NCBI RefSeq assembly: GCF_017168335.1
Contig: NZ_JABFAU010000007.1
Location: 195,884-259,883, forward strand
DNA from: Rhodococcus sp. KRD162
Lineage (GTDB): Bacteria; Actinomycetota; Actinomycetes; Mycobacteriales; Mycobacteriaceae
Length of the DNA stretch: 64,000 nt
Reading direction: 5' to 3'
The notes beneath the pieces were generated by a model. It was not told where the DNA came from, ran no database searches, and worked only from the letters and a program-made list of their open reading frames with translations. A program made the position numbers and the translations under genes. Of this stretch, positions 37,102 to 46,758 are shown one piece after another. How positions within the stretch are numbered: position 1 is the first letter of the stretch; every line of letters starts with the position of its first letter.

Positions 37102-40086
37102 GTGGGCATGAGGCCCCCCACCGGTATGCCGTCCTTGTCGCGGCGAAGCCGGATCTTGCTCGTATTGGCCTTGGTGGCAGCAGGTCTGCTGCTCATCGGA
37201 CCCCGTCTGATCGACATTTACACGAACTGGCTGTGGTTCGGCGAGGTCGGCTTCCGCGGTGTGTACACCACCACCCTGCTCACGCGCGTCGTGCTCTTCG
37301 TCGTGGTCGCGCTGGTGGTCGGGCTCATCGTGTTCGGCGCACTGCTGGTTGCCTACCGCAATCGTCCGGTGTTCGTTCCGGTCGCCGGGCCCAACGATCC
37401 GATCGCGCGGTACCGCACCACGGTGATGAGCCGGTTGCGTCTGTTCGGCATCGGAATCCCCGTGGCGTTCGGGTTCCTCTCCGGCATGATCGCCCAGACG
37501 AACTGGGCAACGGTGCAGCTGTTCCTGCATGGTGGTGACTTCGGGATCACCGATCCTCAGTTCGGTATCGACGTCGGGTTCTATTCCTTCGACCTGCCGT
37601 TCTACCGCTTCATCTTGAACTGGTTGTTCGTGGCCATCGTGGTGGCCTTCTTCGCGAACCTGGTGACGCAGTACGTGTTCGGCGGGATTCGCCTCGCCGG
37701 GCGCGAGGGGGCTCTCACTCGCGCTGCACGCATTCAACTGGCAGTTATCGCCGGCACGTTCGTTCTGCTCAAGGCGGTCGCGTACTGGTTCGATCGGTAC
37801 ACGCTGCTGTCGAGCAGTCGAAAGGAACCCACCTTCAGCGGTGCCAGTTTCACCGATATCAACGCGGTCCTGCCTGCCAAGCTGATCCTGCTGGCCATCG
37901 CGGTCATCTGCGCAGTGGCGTTCTTCGCGGCCATCTTCCTGCGTGACCTCCGTATTCCGGCCTTGGCGACTGCGCTTCTGGTGCTCTCGTCCATCCTGAT
38001 CGGAGCGGTCTGGCCGCTGGTGATGGAACAGTTCTCGGTTCGTCCGAACGCGGCCGAGAAGGAGAGCACCTACATCCAGCGAAACATCACCGCGACTCGG
38101 GACGCGTACGGAATCGGCGACGACGTCGTCGAATATCAGGCCTATTCGGGCGAGAGTTCGCAGAACCCGCGCGAGAGTGCGGCGGACAGGACCACCATCG
38201 CCAACACGCGCCTGTTGGACCCGAACGTGCTCTCCCGGACGTTCACCCAGCAGCAGCAGCTGAAGAACTTCTTCGGTTTCCCCGACACCCTCGACATCGA
38301 CCGGTACGAGATCGATGGGCAGCTGCAGGATTACATCGTCGCTGCTCGCGAGCTCTCCCCGCAGTCGTTGACCGGTAACCAGACGGACTGGATCAACCGG
38401 CACACCGTGTACACACACGGGAACGGCTTCGTCGCGGCACCTGCCAACCGGGTGAACGCAGCGGTACAGGATCCCACCGCCGAGGGTGCGACCAGTAACA
38501 GTGGCTACCCGATCTACACGGTCAGTGACATCGCCTCGCAGGGCAAGAATCAGGTCATCCCGGTCGATCAGCCACGCATCTACTACGGCGAGGTCATCGC
38601 GCAGGCAGACCCGGACTACGCCATCGTGGGTTCCACGGGTACCGGTGACCGTGAGTACGACACCGACGAATCCAACTACACCTACACCGGTTCCGGCGGC
38701 GTCCCGGTCGGTAACTGGTTCAACCGGTTTGCTTTCGCCGCGAAGTACGCCGAGCGGAACATCCTCTTCTCCGGTGCGATCGGCAGCGACTCGAAGATCC
38801 TGTTCGATCGCGATCCTCGCGACCGGGTGCAGAAGGTTGCGCCGTGGCTGACGACCGACACCGATTCGTATCCGGCAGTGGTGGACGGCAAGATCGTCTG
38901 GATCGTCGACGGCTACACGACGCTGAAGAACTACCCCTACGCCCAGCGTGCCTCGCTGGACGGTTTGACGGTGGACAGCGTGGAGCCGACGACGGGTCGC
39001 CCGTTGCCGCGCGACGAAGTGTCGTACATTCGCAACTCCGTCAAAGCGACGGTCGATGCGTACGACGGCACGGTGACGCTGTACCAGGTGGACGACAAAG
39101 ACCCAGTCCTGAAGGCGTGGATGGGTGTGTTCCCGGGTTCGGTTCAGCCCGAGTCCGCGATCACCGACGAGCTCCGTTCGCACTTCCGTTACCCGGAGGA
39201 CCTGTTCAAGGTCCAGCGGGAAATGCTGGCGAAGTACCACGTGGACAACCCCAACGAGTTCTTCACCAACAACGCGTTCTGGTCTGTACCGAGTGACCCG
39301 ACGAGCAACAGTGGTGCCGGCAGTGATCTGAATCAGCCGCCGTACTACGTGCTCATCGGTGATCCCGAGACCGGAAAGCCCTCGTTCCGACTCACCAGCG
39401 CGATGGTCGGGTTCAATCGTGAACTGCTCGCTGCGTATATTTCCGTGCGCTCCGATCCGGACAATTACGGCAAGTTCACCGTTCTGCAATTGCCGACTCA
39501 GACTCAGACACAGGGTCCGCAGCAGGCGCAGAACTCGATGACCTCCGACGCGCGTGTGGCGTCAGACCGAACCCTGCTCGAGCAGTCGAACGAACTGCAG
39601 TACGGCAACTTGCTGACACTGCCCATTGCCGACGGCGGAATCCTGTACGTGGAACCGCTGTACACATCGCGGAAGAATGCGGCGACGTCGACGTTCCCCC
39701 AGCTGACCAAAGTTTTGGTGAGCTACCGCGAGCCAGGGGCCGAGGGTGGTGTGCGCGTCGGATACGCGGCCAGATTGTCCGAGGCACTCGATCAGGTGTT
39801 CGGTGCGGGTACCGGATCGGCAGCCACTGCTCCCGGTGGAGCGCCCGAGAATCCGCAGCCGGCGGAGTCCGGCGGAACAACAGGGTCGGAGACACCGGCA
39901 CCTGCGCCTGGGAACCCGGCTCCGTCCAACGGCGGCTCGGCTACGAGGGACGCTGCGGTCACCGGGTTGAACTCTGCGCTCGATGCCGTGCGCACCGCAC
40001 AGCAGAGTGGAAACCTGGCCGATCTCGGTACTGCACTCGAGAACCTGCAGACTGCCGTGGACACGTACAACTCCGCCGCGAACTGA
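37102..40086 (+). CDS. UPF0182 family large membrane protein
   Basis: 994 residues. Seven transmembrane helices lie in the first 330 residues ([37 protein letters not shown]; and others); a large extracytoplasmic domain (about 340-900) with [15 protein letters not shown] is followed by a Pro/Gly-rich linker and a short C-terminal helix. Matches Rv3193c. Function is unknown. GTG 37102 with GGAG at 37090-37093 gives the usual start [18 protein letters not shown]. Confidence 0.9.
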   Translation: MGMRPPTGMPSLSRRSRILLVLALVAAGLLLIGPRLIDIYTNWLWFGEVGFRGVYTTTLLTRVVLFVVVALVVGLIVFGALLVAYRNRPVFVPVAGPNDPIARYRTTVMSRLRLFGIGIPVAFGFLSGMIAQTNWATVQLFLHGGDFGITDPQFGIDVGFYSFDLPFYRFILNWLFVAIVVAFFANLVTQYVFGGIRLAGREGALTRAARIQLAVIAGTFVLLKAVAYWFDRYTLLSSSRKEPTFSGASFTDINAVLPAKLILLAIAVICAVAFFAAIFLRDLRIPALATALLVLSSILIGAVWPLVMEQFSVRPNAAEKESTYIQRNITATRDAYGIGDDVVEYQAYSGESSQNPRESAADRTTIANTRLLDPNVLSRTFTQQQQLKNFFGFPDTLDIDRYEIDGQLQDYIVAARELSPQSLTGNQTDWINRHTVYTHGNGFVAAPANRVNAAVQDPTAEGATSNSGYPIYTVSDIASQGKNQVIPVDQPRIYYGEVIAQADPDYAIVGSTGTGDREYDTDESNYTYTGSGGVPVGNWFNRFAFAAKYAERNILFSGAIGSDSKILFDRDPRDRVQKVAPWLTTDTDSYPAVVDGKIVWIVDGYTTLKNYPYAQRASLDGLTVDSVEPTTGRPLPRDEVSYIRNSVKATVDAYDGTVTLYQVDDKDPVLKAWMGVFPGSVQPESAITDELRSHFRYPEDLFKVQREMLAKYHVDNPNEFFTNNAFWSVPSDPTSNSGAGSDLNQPPYYVLIGDPETGKPSFRLTSAMVGFNRELLAAYISVRSDPDNYGKFTVLQLPTQTQTQGPQQAQNSMTSDARVASDRTLLEQSNELQYGNLLTLPIADGGILYVEPLYTSRKNAATSTFPQLTKVLVSYREPGAEGGVRVGYAARLSEALDQVFGAGTGSAATAPGGAPENPQPAESGGTTGSETPAPAPGNPAPSNGGSATRDAAVTGLNSALDAVRTAQQSGNLADLGTALENLQTAVDTYNSAAN

Positions 40087-40117
40087 TCGTCGAGTTCGCA
40101 GCGGACTGACCTACGCG

Positions 40118-40152
40118 AAGAGCCGCCTCACCGAAACGGTGAGGCGGCTCTT
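40118..40152 (+). terminator. Perfect 16-bp hairpin after the UPF0182 gene
   Basis: AAGAGCCGCCTCACCG (40118-40133) and CGGTGAGGCGGCTCTT (40137-40152) pair perfectly around AAA, followed by T-rich TCGTTGTT. A classic intrinsic terminator, usable from both sides since rpf is convergent. Confidence 0.92.
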
Positions 40153-40215
40153 TCGTTGTTCGCTACCCGCGACTGGGTGCCTTCGGCACCGCGGGTGGAC
40201 GACCGTACGTGCTTA

Positions 40216-41307
<1,092 letters not shown>

Positions 41308-41384
41308 CGCGGGGTGGAGCAGCTCGGTAGCTCGCTGGGCTCATAACCCAGAGGTCGCAGGTTCAAATCCTGTCCCCGCTACCA
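41308..41384 (+). tRNA. Initiator tRNA-fMet (CAT)
   Basis: 77 bases including the encoded CCA. The acceptor stem is CGCGGGG/CCCCGCT with an unpaired C1-T72, and the anticodon stem CTGGG/CCCAG has the three G-C pairs around loop CTCATAA. Both features mark an initiator. T-loop TTCAAAT. The genomic island begins at its 3' end. Confidence 0.97.
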
Positions 41385-41385
41385 A
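41377..41385 (+). repeat. Left putative attachment-site core, CGCTACCAA
   Basis: The last bases of the tRNA plus AA. The same nine bases occur at 50758-50766. The short identity is what large serine integrases usually leave. Confidence 0.55.
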
Positions 41386-41399
41386 AGTGGAAAAGTTAG

Positions 41400-41431
41400 A
41401 ACCAGCGCCCTCAGGGCGCTGGTTTTTTCTT
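41400..41431 (+). terminator. Intrinsic terminator just downstream of tRNA-fMet
   Basis: AACCAGCGCCC (41400-41410) pairs with GGGCGCTGGTT (41414-41424) around TCA, followed by a T-run to 41431. It belongs to the island side and now ends tRNA transcription. It also lies inside the antisense integrase remnant. Confidence 0.93.
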
Positions 41432-42013
41432 TTGAGCAAGGAACGACCGGTTGAGTCGGGGGTTGTCGAAAACTGCGAGTTCAAAGTAGTCCACGACCCG
41501 TCCGGCTCCTGCTGCGCGTCAGACTCTGCACGAAGACGCTTTGCAATATTCGGGTCCGTAAGGACCTCAAACAGTGAAGTCATCTTCACGTCGATGTCAT
41601 CGTCCATCACCTCGAAGTGTCTGATGATGGATGCATTGAGTTCGCGTCGAACCGCACCCGTCCCCTTCTCGTACAACTGTCCTGCGTTGGCCAGTATCTT
41701 GAGTGCCCGGTCCAGGCTTCGAGTGATGTGGTCGTGGGTGAGGCGGGTGCCGTCCAGGGTGTTTTGAGCATGCGTAATCTGCTCTGCGATTCGTTCCTGT
41801 TCCGTCTTCAGCTGATCAAGCGGCACTGCGCCTTGATAGTGGGCGTGTAAGACGGCCTCACGTTGTTTCTTCAATTTGGCAACCGCGTTCTCAGCACGGG
41901 TAATACGTCGACCGCCGCTCAACGAAGAAAACGACTCGTGGCTGCGTCGAAAGTTAGCTGACAGCAGGCACCAGGAGGCAGAGCACTTCTATCGAGCGCT
42001 TGAGGCAAGCACG

Positions 42014-42265
42014 ATGGGGGAGAACATTCATTCGATTTGGCAGAAGTTCGTACTCGACGGACATCGAGCAGAACTATCGGGCGACACCAGTGCAAGCCAG
42101 GTGCACAGCACAATCGCAGCGTGTGAGGAATATCGCAGTGCGATTGATCAGGACTGGCTGAAAATAGCTGATTGGTATGCACCGGGCTCGAAAGCGCCGC
42201 GTGGAAAAGACGGAAAACATCTGTATGCAGAACACGTGGAGTCGCTTGAAATAACGCCACAATAA
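42014..42265 (+). CDS. Hypothetical protein or gene fragment
   Basis: 83 residues from ATG 42014 (MGENIHSIWQKFVLDGHRAE...). The frame is open back to 41876 and still reads protein-like from about 41950 (RHQEAEHFYRALEAS), so this may be the end of a larger truncated gene adjoining the integrase remnant. No family is recognised. The sequence is hydrophilic and probably cytosolic. Confidence 0.4.
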   Translation: MGENIHSIWQKFVLDGHRAELSGDTSASQVHSTIAACEEYRSAIDQDWLKIADWYAPGSKAPRGKDGKHLYAEHVESLEITPQ

Positions 42266-42283
42266 TTTGGGCTTATTGTGAAA

Positions 42284-42625
42284 TTAGGTGCTGGACTCGG
42301 CGTCAGGGACAAGCTCGACGCTCCAACCTGCGGCGAAATCGTCTCCGACTACCTGGTCGATACTTTTCTCGGACAGAACTCTGACCAGGGCGAGTCGCCT
42401 GCTTTCAAGATCGCGCAGCGTCGCATCTCTCGTTGAGTCGAGACTGTGTGGTGCCACCACGGCGATGTCCGCGTCCTCGCTGTCGATCAGCAAATAGTTT
42501 GATGCCCTGTATCCAGCGTCTGCCGCGTTGTCTGAGGCACCGTGGAGCAGGTCAAACATTCCGATGGTCTCTTTTGTTGCTCGTTCGCTGCTTCGACCCG
42601 GTTTAGGTAGATGGTTCACGGCCAT
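42284..42625 (-). CDS. Hypothetical protein
   Basis: 113 residues, acidic, starting MAVNHLPKPGRSSERATKET. No recognised domain. The central part (YRASNYLLIDSEDADIAVVA) looks like alternating strands and loops. GGGAG at 42631-42635 (reverse strand) precedes ATG 42625, and a promoter-like TTGACA/TATTAA pair lies upstream, so expression is plausible. It is encoded downstream of the frameshifted membrane gene on the same strand. Confidence 0.6.
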   Translation of the reverse strand: MAVNHLPKPGRSSERATKETIGMFDLLHGASDNAADAGYRASNYLLIDSEDADIAVVAPHSLDSTRDATLRDLESRRLALVRVLSEKSIDQVVGDDFAAGWSVELVPDAESST

Positions 42626-42647
42626 TGGTTCTCCCAATTAGTATTGT

Positions 42648-42678
42648 TTAATACGACTTTATCACAATTTGTTGTCAA
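42648..42678 (-). promoter_or_regulatory. Promoter candidate for the 42.3-kb hypothetical gene
   Basis: On the reverse strand TTGACA (42673-42678) and TATTAA (42648-42653) are 19 bases apart, a slightly long spacer. The AT-rich setting contrasts with core promoters. Confidence 0.45.
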
Positions 42679-42694
42679 AATCGACCGGTAAAAA

Positions 42695-43794
42695 CTAGCT
42701 AACTCTGGCATCATTCATGAACCAGAATCGCAGCATGCGAACTGTGCTGACTGATATCGCAATAGCCGCCATCCATGCGCTGATGCCAACTGCAACATTC
42801 CAGAGGATAGTGGAATCAAAGACTGCCATAACCCACGGCAGGTTTTCCACGTTTCGACCGGCTACAACCAGTGCGTATGCGAGAAATTCCAGGTGAGGCT
42901 GACGGCTCCAATTAGCGAGAACGCTAGGGCGCTTGCAGATGACACAAGTGAACGACGCATTCGTGCCAAGTAGATAGTGACGGCCGTTGCTATAAGTAGT
43001 GGACACGCCAGAGTTGCGGCAACGAAGTCGCTGCCCGATTCTGAATTGACGACGGCCTGACGGAGCGAGATTGTGATTCCTAGAACGATTGTCAGCCAGA
43101 ATGCCGAAAGTAGGTCTGAACCAGTCGGCCTCTCAAATACTCTTAGCCGCATGAAGTAATCGGAGTTTCCCGATTTTGCAGCTTCTCGGCTATAAAAATG
43201 TGTCTGTGATGCACCTCGTTGTGGCAGTCGGAAGTAGCCTGGTGACATTGTCGATGCCGGTCGCGTTGAGCGGGTAGTGTTGCCTGTTCGATGCTCGATG
43301 GTTATCCTGTCCATAAAGGATCCATCGGGTACGGTTACCGATAGATGATAACTTTTAGACCGCTCGGCTCGGCCGAGGCCAATCTGAACGTGGCCGCTTG
43401 AGATTTTGAACAGTCGAAGAAACAATTGCGCGGGACGGCTGTATTCTGATTCGGACGCTGACTTCTGTATGGCGCTGTTCGGTATGTCAAAGGAATAGTT
43501 AATGGAGTAATGTGTCTGCGCTGGAGCCTGGATCACTATAAAGAATCTTGTCACCAGAGCCTGCGCGAAAAGCCTGGAGAGGGAGTGTGCATTTGGGTCA
43601 TTTATTGTTGAATTCGAGAATGCGCTGTTGACCCTCCCCAGTAATTGGGCGGAAATGCCTCCGTTATTGCGGGCAAGAACATGAGCTGGCTGAATGGCTG
43701 CACCGACCAGATCATTCAAATGTGAGGTAAACTCGTGGGACCAAAGGCTGAGATCGGGGTCAAGATTATATGCTTTCTTGTATAGAGAGATCAT
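42695..43794 (-). pseudogene. Membrane protein gene split by a frameshift
   Basis: The first frame (42862-43794, 310 residues) has a soluble N-terminal part of about 230 residues and three C-terminal hydrophobic segments (LLSAFWLTIVLGITISL; VAATLACPLLIATAVTIYL; ASALAFSLIGAVSL), then stops. The -1 frame continues at the same place (EFLAYALVVAGRNVENLPW) and adds a further hydrophobic segment (ILWNVAVGISAWMAAIAI) to a stop at 42695. One indel near 42880-42910 would explain this. A truncated but functional protein is also possible. No family is recognised. Confidence 0.55.
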
Positions 43795-43855
43795 TGATGC
43801 GACCGCGAGAATGTTGCAATCGGCGAGTGATTGCGCACTCTGCGTAGTCGGGGGA

Positions 43856-43894
43856 TCAGTTACCGCCGCCGTTGAAGTTGCCGCCGCCGTTCAT
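43856..43894 (-). CDS. Twelve-residue Gly/Asn peptide ORF upstream of the membrane gene
   Basis: MNGGGNFNGGGN, with an A/G-rich ribosome-site-like run (AGGGGGG) a few bases upstream of ATG 43894. It ends 61 bases before the membrane-protein ATG on the same strand. Could be a leader peptide. The repetitive codons could also be chance. Confidence 0.3.
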   Translation of the reverse strand: MNGGGNFNGGGN

Positions 43895-44008
43895 CGTCCA
43901 CCCCCCTTCGCGTAGATCATTTCCTTGCCAGCTGAGTAGTCGGCAGACGTTACGCGGGTGGATCTTCGTCTGACCGTCCTCGCAACGTCAGGATCAGAAT
44001 ACGCCGTT

Positions 44009-44071
44009 TACGCATGGGTGCAATACGCATGGGTACATTCCTCTCTGGCCGTATGGACGTGGGCCGTATGG
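44009..44071. repeat. Four-copy CGYATGG repeat cluster upstream of the XRE gene
   Basis: TACGCATGGGT occurs at 44009-44019 and 44024-44034, GGCCGTATGG at 44047-44056 and 44062-44071. Each pair has a 15-base period; the shared core CGYATGG starts at 44011, 44026, 44050 and 44065. The cluster ends 10 bases before the XRE GTG, so it is a likely operator for that protein. Iterons are a second possibility. Confidence 0.6.
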
Positions 44072-44080
44072 GGTTGATAG

Positions 44081-44347
44081 GTGCCCGATGCAGCGAAGCC
44101 TCCCCTCAACGCCACGACGCGCGAGTTTGGGGCGCGTATCCGTGCCCGCCGGGAGGAACTTGGACTCAGCCAGGAGGCCGCCGCGCTGCGGTGTGGCATC
44201 CACTGGACGCAGCTCGGGAAAGTGGAGCGCGGTCAGCGCAGTCTGCGGCTGGAGAACATCGTAAAGATTGCGTTTGGTCTTGATGTCACACCAGGTGGGT
44301 TGCTCAACGGCGTGCCGTTGCCTGGTGATGAGAATCAACCCGGATGA
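44081..44347 (+). CDS. XRE family (Cro/CI-type) transcriptional regulator
   Basis: 88 residues, essentially one helix-turn-helix: FGARIRARREELGLSQEAAA, then GIHWTQLGKVERGQRSLRLE and NIVKIAFGLDVTPGGLL. No sensor domain. GTG 44081 is preceded by the repeat cluster, with no ribosome site, so the mRNA may be leaderless. It is the first rightward gene of the cargo and probably controls itself and perhaps module A. Confidence 0.85.
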   Translation: MPDAAKPPLNATTREFGARIRARREELGLSQEAAALRCGIHWTQLGKVERGQRSLRLENIVKIAFGLDVTPGGLLNGVPLPGDENQPG

Positions 44348-44698
44348 TGGAACGCGGATCCCATCGGTATCAGTACCACCCCGTCACAGCCTGACTCAGC
44401 GGTAGCGATTGGTAAGGAGCCTGTCTGATTCGGACGTGCAATTGCAGCATTTCGGTCCGACGACGCATCAGGCCGTGAGTTCAGCACTTTTGGCGTAAGT
44501 GCTGATATCAAGGTGGGCCTTCGGGCGTTGTTGTCGCGATCGGAGTGCGCTCATTGGTTGCGGAGTGCGATTCGTGTAGTCCCCCAGCGGGCGCTTATGG
44601 CACTATATGGGTTCGAGTAGTGTAAGAATTCAAAACGGTCGGTATTCTATCGTTCGTGGCGCCGGAAGTGAGTTCGGACGCGAGGTTGGGGGTCTTTT
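44348..44698. other. Intergenic region with inverted repeats upstream of module A
   Basis: 351 bases without a convincing gene. A perfect 9-base inverted repeat TCAGCACTT-N7-AAGTGCTGA spans 44481-44505 (possible terminator for the XRE gene or operator), and a palindrome TGCAATTGCA lies at 44437-44446. The region nearest 44699 should hold the promoter of the next gene. Confidence 0.5.
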
Positions 44699-45214
44699 AT
44701 GTCCGTCGCAGTATGGTATCTGTTGCCATTCGCAGCAGTCGGAGTCCTGACGACCCTTCATGCGTTGCGCGCGTTTGCTCGTCGATCAGGCGACAGCCAT
44801 GTGGGAGTCTCCGGCGTATACGGAACCTATGATCCGGAAGCAAACCCCAATGTCAGAGCAGGTGTTGCGATCGTCAAGCAGAGAGGATCACGAATTTGCG
44901 TTCGAGTTGAGCGCGAGATTAGTCGATCGAACACGCCGCAGAGTCCCCGGAGAGTATTCGTCTACCGCGGGATATACCAAGCTGATAAAATTGCGTTGAC
45001 CTTTGCAGACCGACGTCTTAAGCACCGGATTGGCACCTTAATTGTGCACCGGGAAGGAACAAATGACTTTTTCTCCGGACTTGCGGTGTTCTACGAAGGT
45101 GACAACTTAGTGACGCACAGGTTTCAGCTCCGTAAGGACGGTTCACTGACAGGCGGTGCTGTTCTGCGATGGAGGGTCGGCACCGCGTTGTGGTTGTGGG
45201 GCGGCCTTGGTTGA
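44699..45214 (+). CDS. Membrane-anchored beta-rich protein (candidate effector)
   Basis: 171 residues. One N-terminal transmembrane helix (AVWYLLPFAAVGVLTTLHAL) is followed by about 140 residues of short alternating strands: GVSGVYGTYDPEANPN, VAIVKQRGSRICVRV, RRVFVYRGIYQADKIALTF, GTLIVHREG, FFSGLAVFYEGDNLVTHRF. The layout recalls the membrane-plus-beta-barrel effectors of CBASS-like systems (Cap15 type), although those have two helices. No nucleotide cyclase is encoded nearby, so this is only a structural comparison. It is the first gene of module A, 38 bases before the first PRTase-like gene. Confidence 0.55.
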   Translation: MSVAVWYLLPFAAVGVLTTLHALRAFARRSGDSHVGVSGVYGTYDPEANPNVRAGVAIVKQRGSRICVRVEREISRSNTPQSPRRVFVYRGIYQADKIALTFADRRLKHRIGTLIVHREGTNDFFSGLAVFYEGDNLVTHRFQLRKDGSLTGGAVLRWRVGTALWLWGGLG

Positions 45215-45237
45215 GGGCGGCATGTACGTCACTCAGC

Positions 45238-45246
45238 TGGTATAAT
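45238..45246 (+). promoter_or_regulatory. Extended -10 promoter of the first PRTase-like gene
   Basis: TGGTATAAT: a perfect TATAAT at 45241-45246 with the TG extension. ATG 45253 is six bases downstream, so the transcript should begin at the start codon. No -35 match at the usual spacing. Confidence 0.7.
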
Positions 45247-45252
45247 ACCTAC

Positions 45253-45795
45253 ATGAAGCCTGATATCCCCGCTATGAAGCCGGCCGGTCACGCCGGCAGC
45301 GGCTTCGGGTGTCGCCACGTTTTGCCGCGGCCAATCGAGGCTGCGGATTTGGCGCGTATCGCGTCGAGGTTCCAAGCCGTCGTGGGTTCTAAGATCGACG
45401 GACCAGTCCATCTAATCTCTGTGGCCAAGAGTGGCTACCCAATAGGCACGGCAGCGGCGCTGGAATTGATGCGCTCGGATGCTCAGCGTCAGGTGTATTT
45501 AAGTTGTGTAGATCCTACGGCAGATTTAAACACTTTCGCCGATATTGTTCAGTTTTCAAACTGCACAACCATACTTGTAGATAACTCGATAAAAACTGGA
45601 GAAACTGCTGTTCAGAGCGTAAAGATTCTTCACGATGCGTCTATTGATATCAACTTTATTGTTAAACTTGTAGAGTATAAAGACCTTGCCGAAATTGAGG
45701 CTCAGTCGTATATTAGTGGAGTGTGTCCATCGGCAGAAATTCTATCGCTGTACAGCGAAGGCGAAATTCGACAGCGCATAATTAGCGGATCTTGA
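45253..45795 (+). CDS. Phosphoribosyltransferase-like protein, soluble
   Basis: 180 residues with a type I PRTase fold pattern: HLISVAKSGYPIGTAAALEL as the pyrophosphate-loop region and TTILVDNSIKTGETAVQ as the PRPP loop. The loop reads V-D-N-x-x-x-T-G-x-T; the second acidic residue usual in PRTases is Asn. No hood domain of a known nucleotide salvage enzyme is recognised, and no pyr or pur genes are near. ATG 45253 is fixed by the promoter. Codon use is AT-rich, unlike the core. Confidence 0.65.
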   Translation: MKPDIPAMKPAGHAGSGFGCRHVLPRPIEAADLARIASRFQAVVGSKIDGPVHLISVAKSGYPIGTAAALELMRSDAQRQVYLSCVDPTADLNTFADIVQFSNCTTILVDNSIKTGETAVQSVKILHDASIDINFIVKLVEYKDLAEIEAQSYISGVCPSAEILSLYSEGEIRQRIISGS

Positions 45796-45859
45796 GTCGT
45801 TTATACTTTGGCAAGCTTAGGGGATTCCTATTATTACCGCCATTCTAGCTGGATTTTCG

Positions 45860-46408
45860 GTGCTTTCGGGTCTAGTTACTATTGTCGCTTTCTGCTTTAT
45901 TGTCCATGATGAGATTATCACTCGTCGAGTTAAGTCGTCCGATCTGAATGAGCCGTTGCGGATATGGCGATCGATCAGATACCGAGACTACTTAAACTCT
46001 ATCGCTGTAGTGACCGAGCGTATGAAGTCGGCAGAGTTTTCACCATCTTATATTGTCGCAATTCAGTACGGTGCCTTTGTTCCATCGGCTGAATTTGCAA
46101 AGAAGTTTAGGGTTCCTGTTTTGCACGTCGAAGTAGACTTGGATACAACGGATGTTGTGCCTGTTTGCGAGAGAGTAAAGCTGAAGTTCGATATAGAACT
46201 AATTGCAAACCGGCAGATACTAGTAGTGGATAACACAATTACCACCGGTAAAACTTTACGAATGACTTTAGATGAGATTGGAAAGGTGGATGGTGTCAAA
46301 TTGATATCCTGCGTAGTTTATCGTCCGAGTCTGAACTCTCCCAATTATGGTTCGCCGGACCATCTCTTGTTTCAGTCCAGGAGGAGGGTGACGCCGCTAC
46401 TCCGTTGA
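45860..46408 (+). CDS. Phosphoribosyltransferase-like protein with N-terminal membrane anchor
   Basis: About 182 residues from GTG 45860. A hydrophobic segment (LSGLVTIVAFCFIV) starts the protein; then a PRTase-like domain with YIVAIQYGAFVPSAEFAKKF and QILVVDNTITTGKTLRM. The PRPP loop has the same D-N change as the neighbour. The open frame begins at 45821 (ITAILAGFSV before GTG), and AGGGG at 45819-45823 would suit an AUU start near 45830 that completes the membrane helix. The true start is uncertain. It lies 64 bases after the first PRTase-like gene. Confidence 0.6.
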   Translation: MLSGLVTIVAFCFIVHDEIITRRVKSSDLNEPLRIWRSIRYRDYLNSIAVVTERMKSAEFSPSYIVAIQYGAFVPSAEFAKKFRVPVLHVEVDLDTTDVVPVCERVKLKFDIELIANRQILVVDNTITTGKTLRMTLDEIGKVDGVKLISCVVYRPSLNSPNYGSPDHLLFQSRRRVTPLLR

Positions 46409-46758
46409 AAGAATCGCATCATTTTTGTTGAACTAAATAGTCGGTCTATTGGCCGAAGCGTATATGCCGTATTCATTTCTCCTCCTTGGTGTGAGTCTCC
46501 TCTTTATCAAAACTGGGCCATACCAGCTCCGTGGCTTTCAAACGTCAACAAGCACGAATGTGTCTGTCAATATTCTTGCTTGAGTCTGCCAAGCTGATGC
46601 AGCCTCGATCTTTTCGACGAAATGCCCCACTACCGCGACGAGGGTCAACTTGCGGTTCGGTGCGAAGGTGTCTCCGAGCGCGCCATAGTTGTAGTTTGAG
46701 CCATGTGCTTAAATGGCATGATAAGTTCGTAACGCACACCAGAAGAGAGACCATCGTC
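46409..46758. other. Intergenic region with the lsr2 promoter
   Basis: 350 bases. TTGAGC (46696-46701) and TGATAA (46719-46724) are 17 bases apart and would give a leader of about 28 bases for the Lsr2 gene. Earlier bases hold nothing recognised; a frame open from 46531 into lsr2 has no family-like residues before MAKQ. Confidence 0.5.

Larger units (their letters stand above)
41341..41922 (-). pseudogene. C-terminal remnant of a large serine integrase
   Basis: About 193 codons. The stretch from AENAVAKLKKQREAVLHAHY through GAVPLDQLKTEQERI to RRELNASIIRHFEV is the coiled-coil and tail typical of large serine recombinases. The catalytic N-terminal domain and zinc ribbon are missing; the frame opens at about 41990 after a stop with unrelated residues. 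The reading frame continues through the island terminator and ends (TGA at 41341-41343) inside the antisense of the tRNA, giving a spurious tail. It cannot recombine DNA. Confidence 0.7.

Noticed and set aside
36907-39489. 860-codon open frame on the reverse strand
   Set aside because: It is antisense to the well-supported UPF0182 gene; composition is Arg/His/Gln-rich shadow sequence, common in high-G+C DNA.
45253-46408. PRTase-like genes as PyrR/UPRTase or purine-salvage enzymes
   Set aside because: Neither protein shows the family-specific hood regions, no pyr or pur genes are adjacent, and both have the altered PRPP loop.
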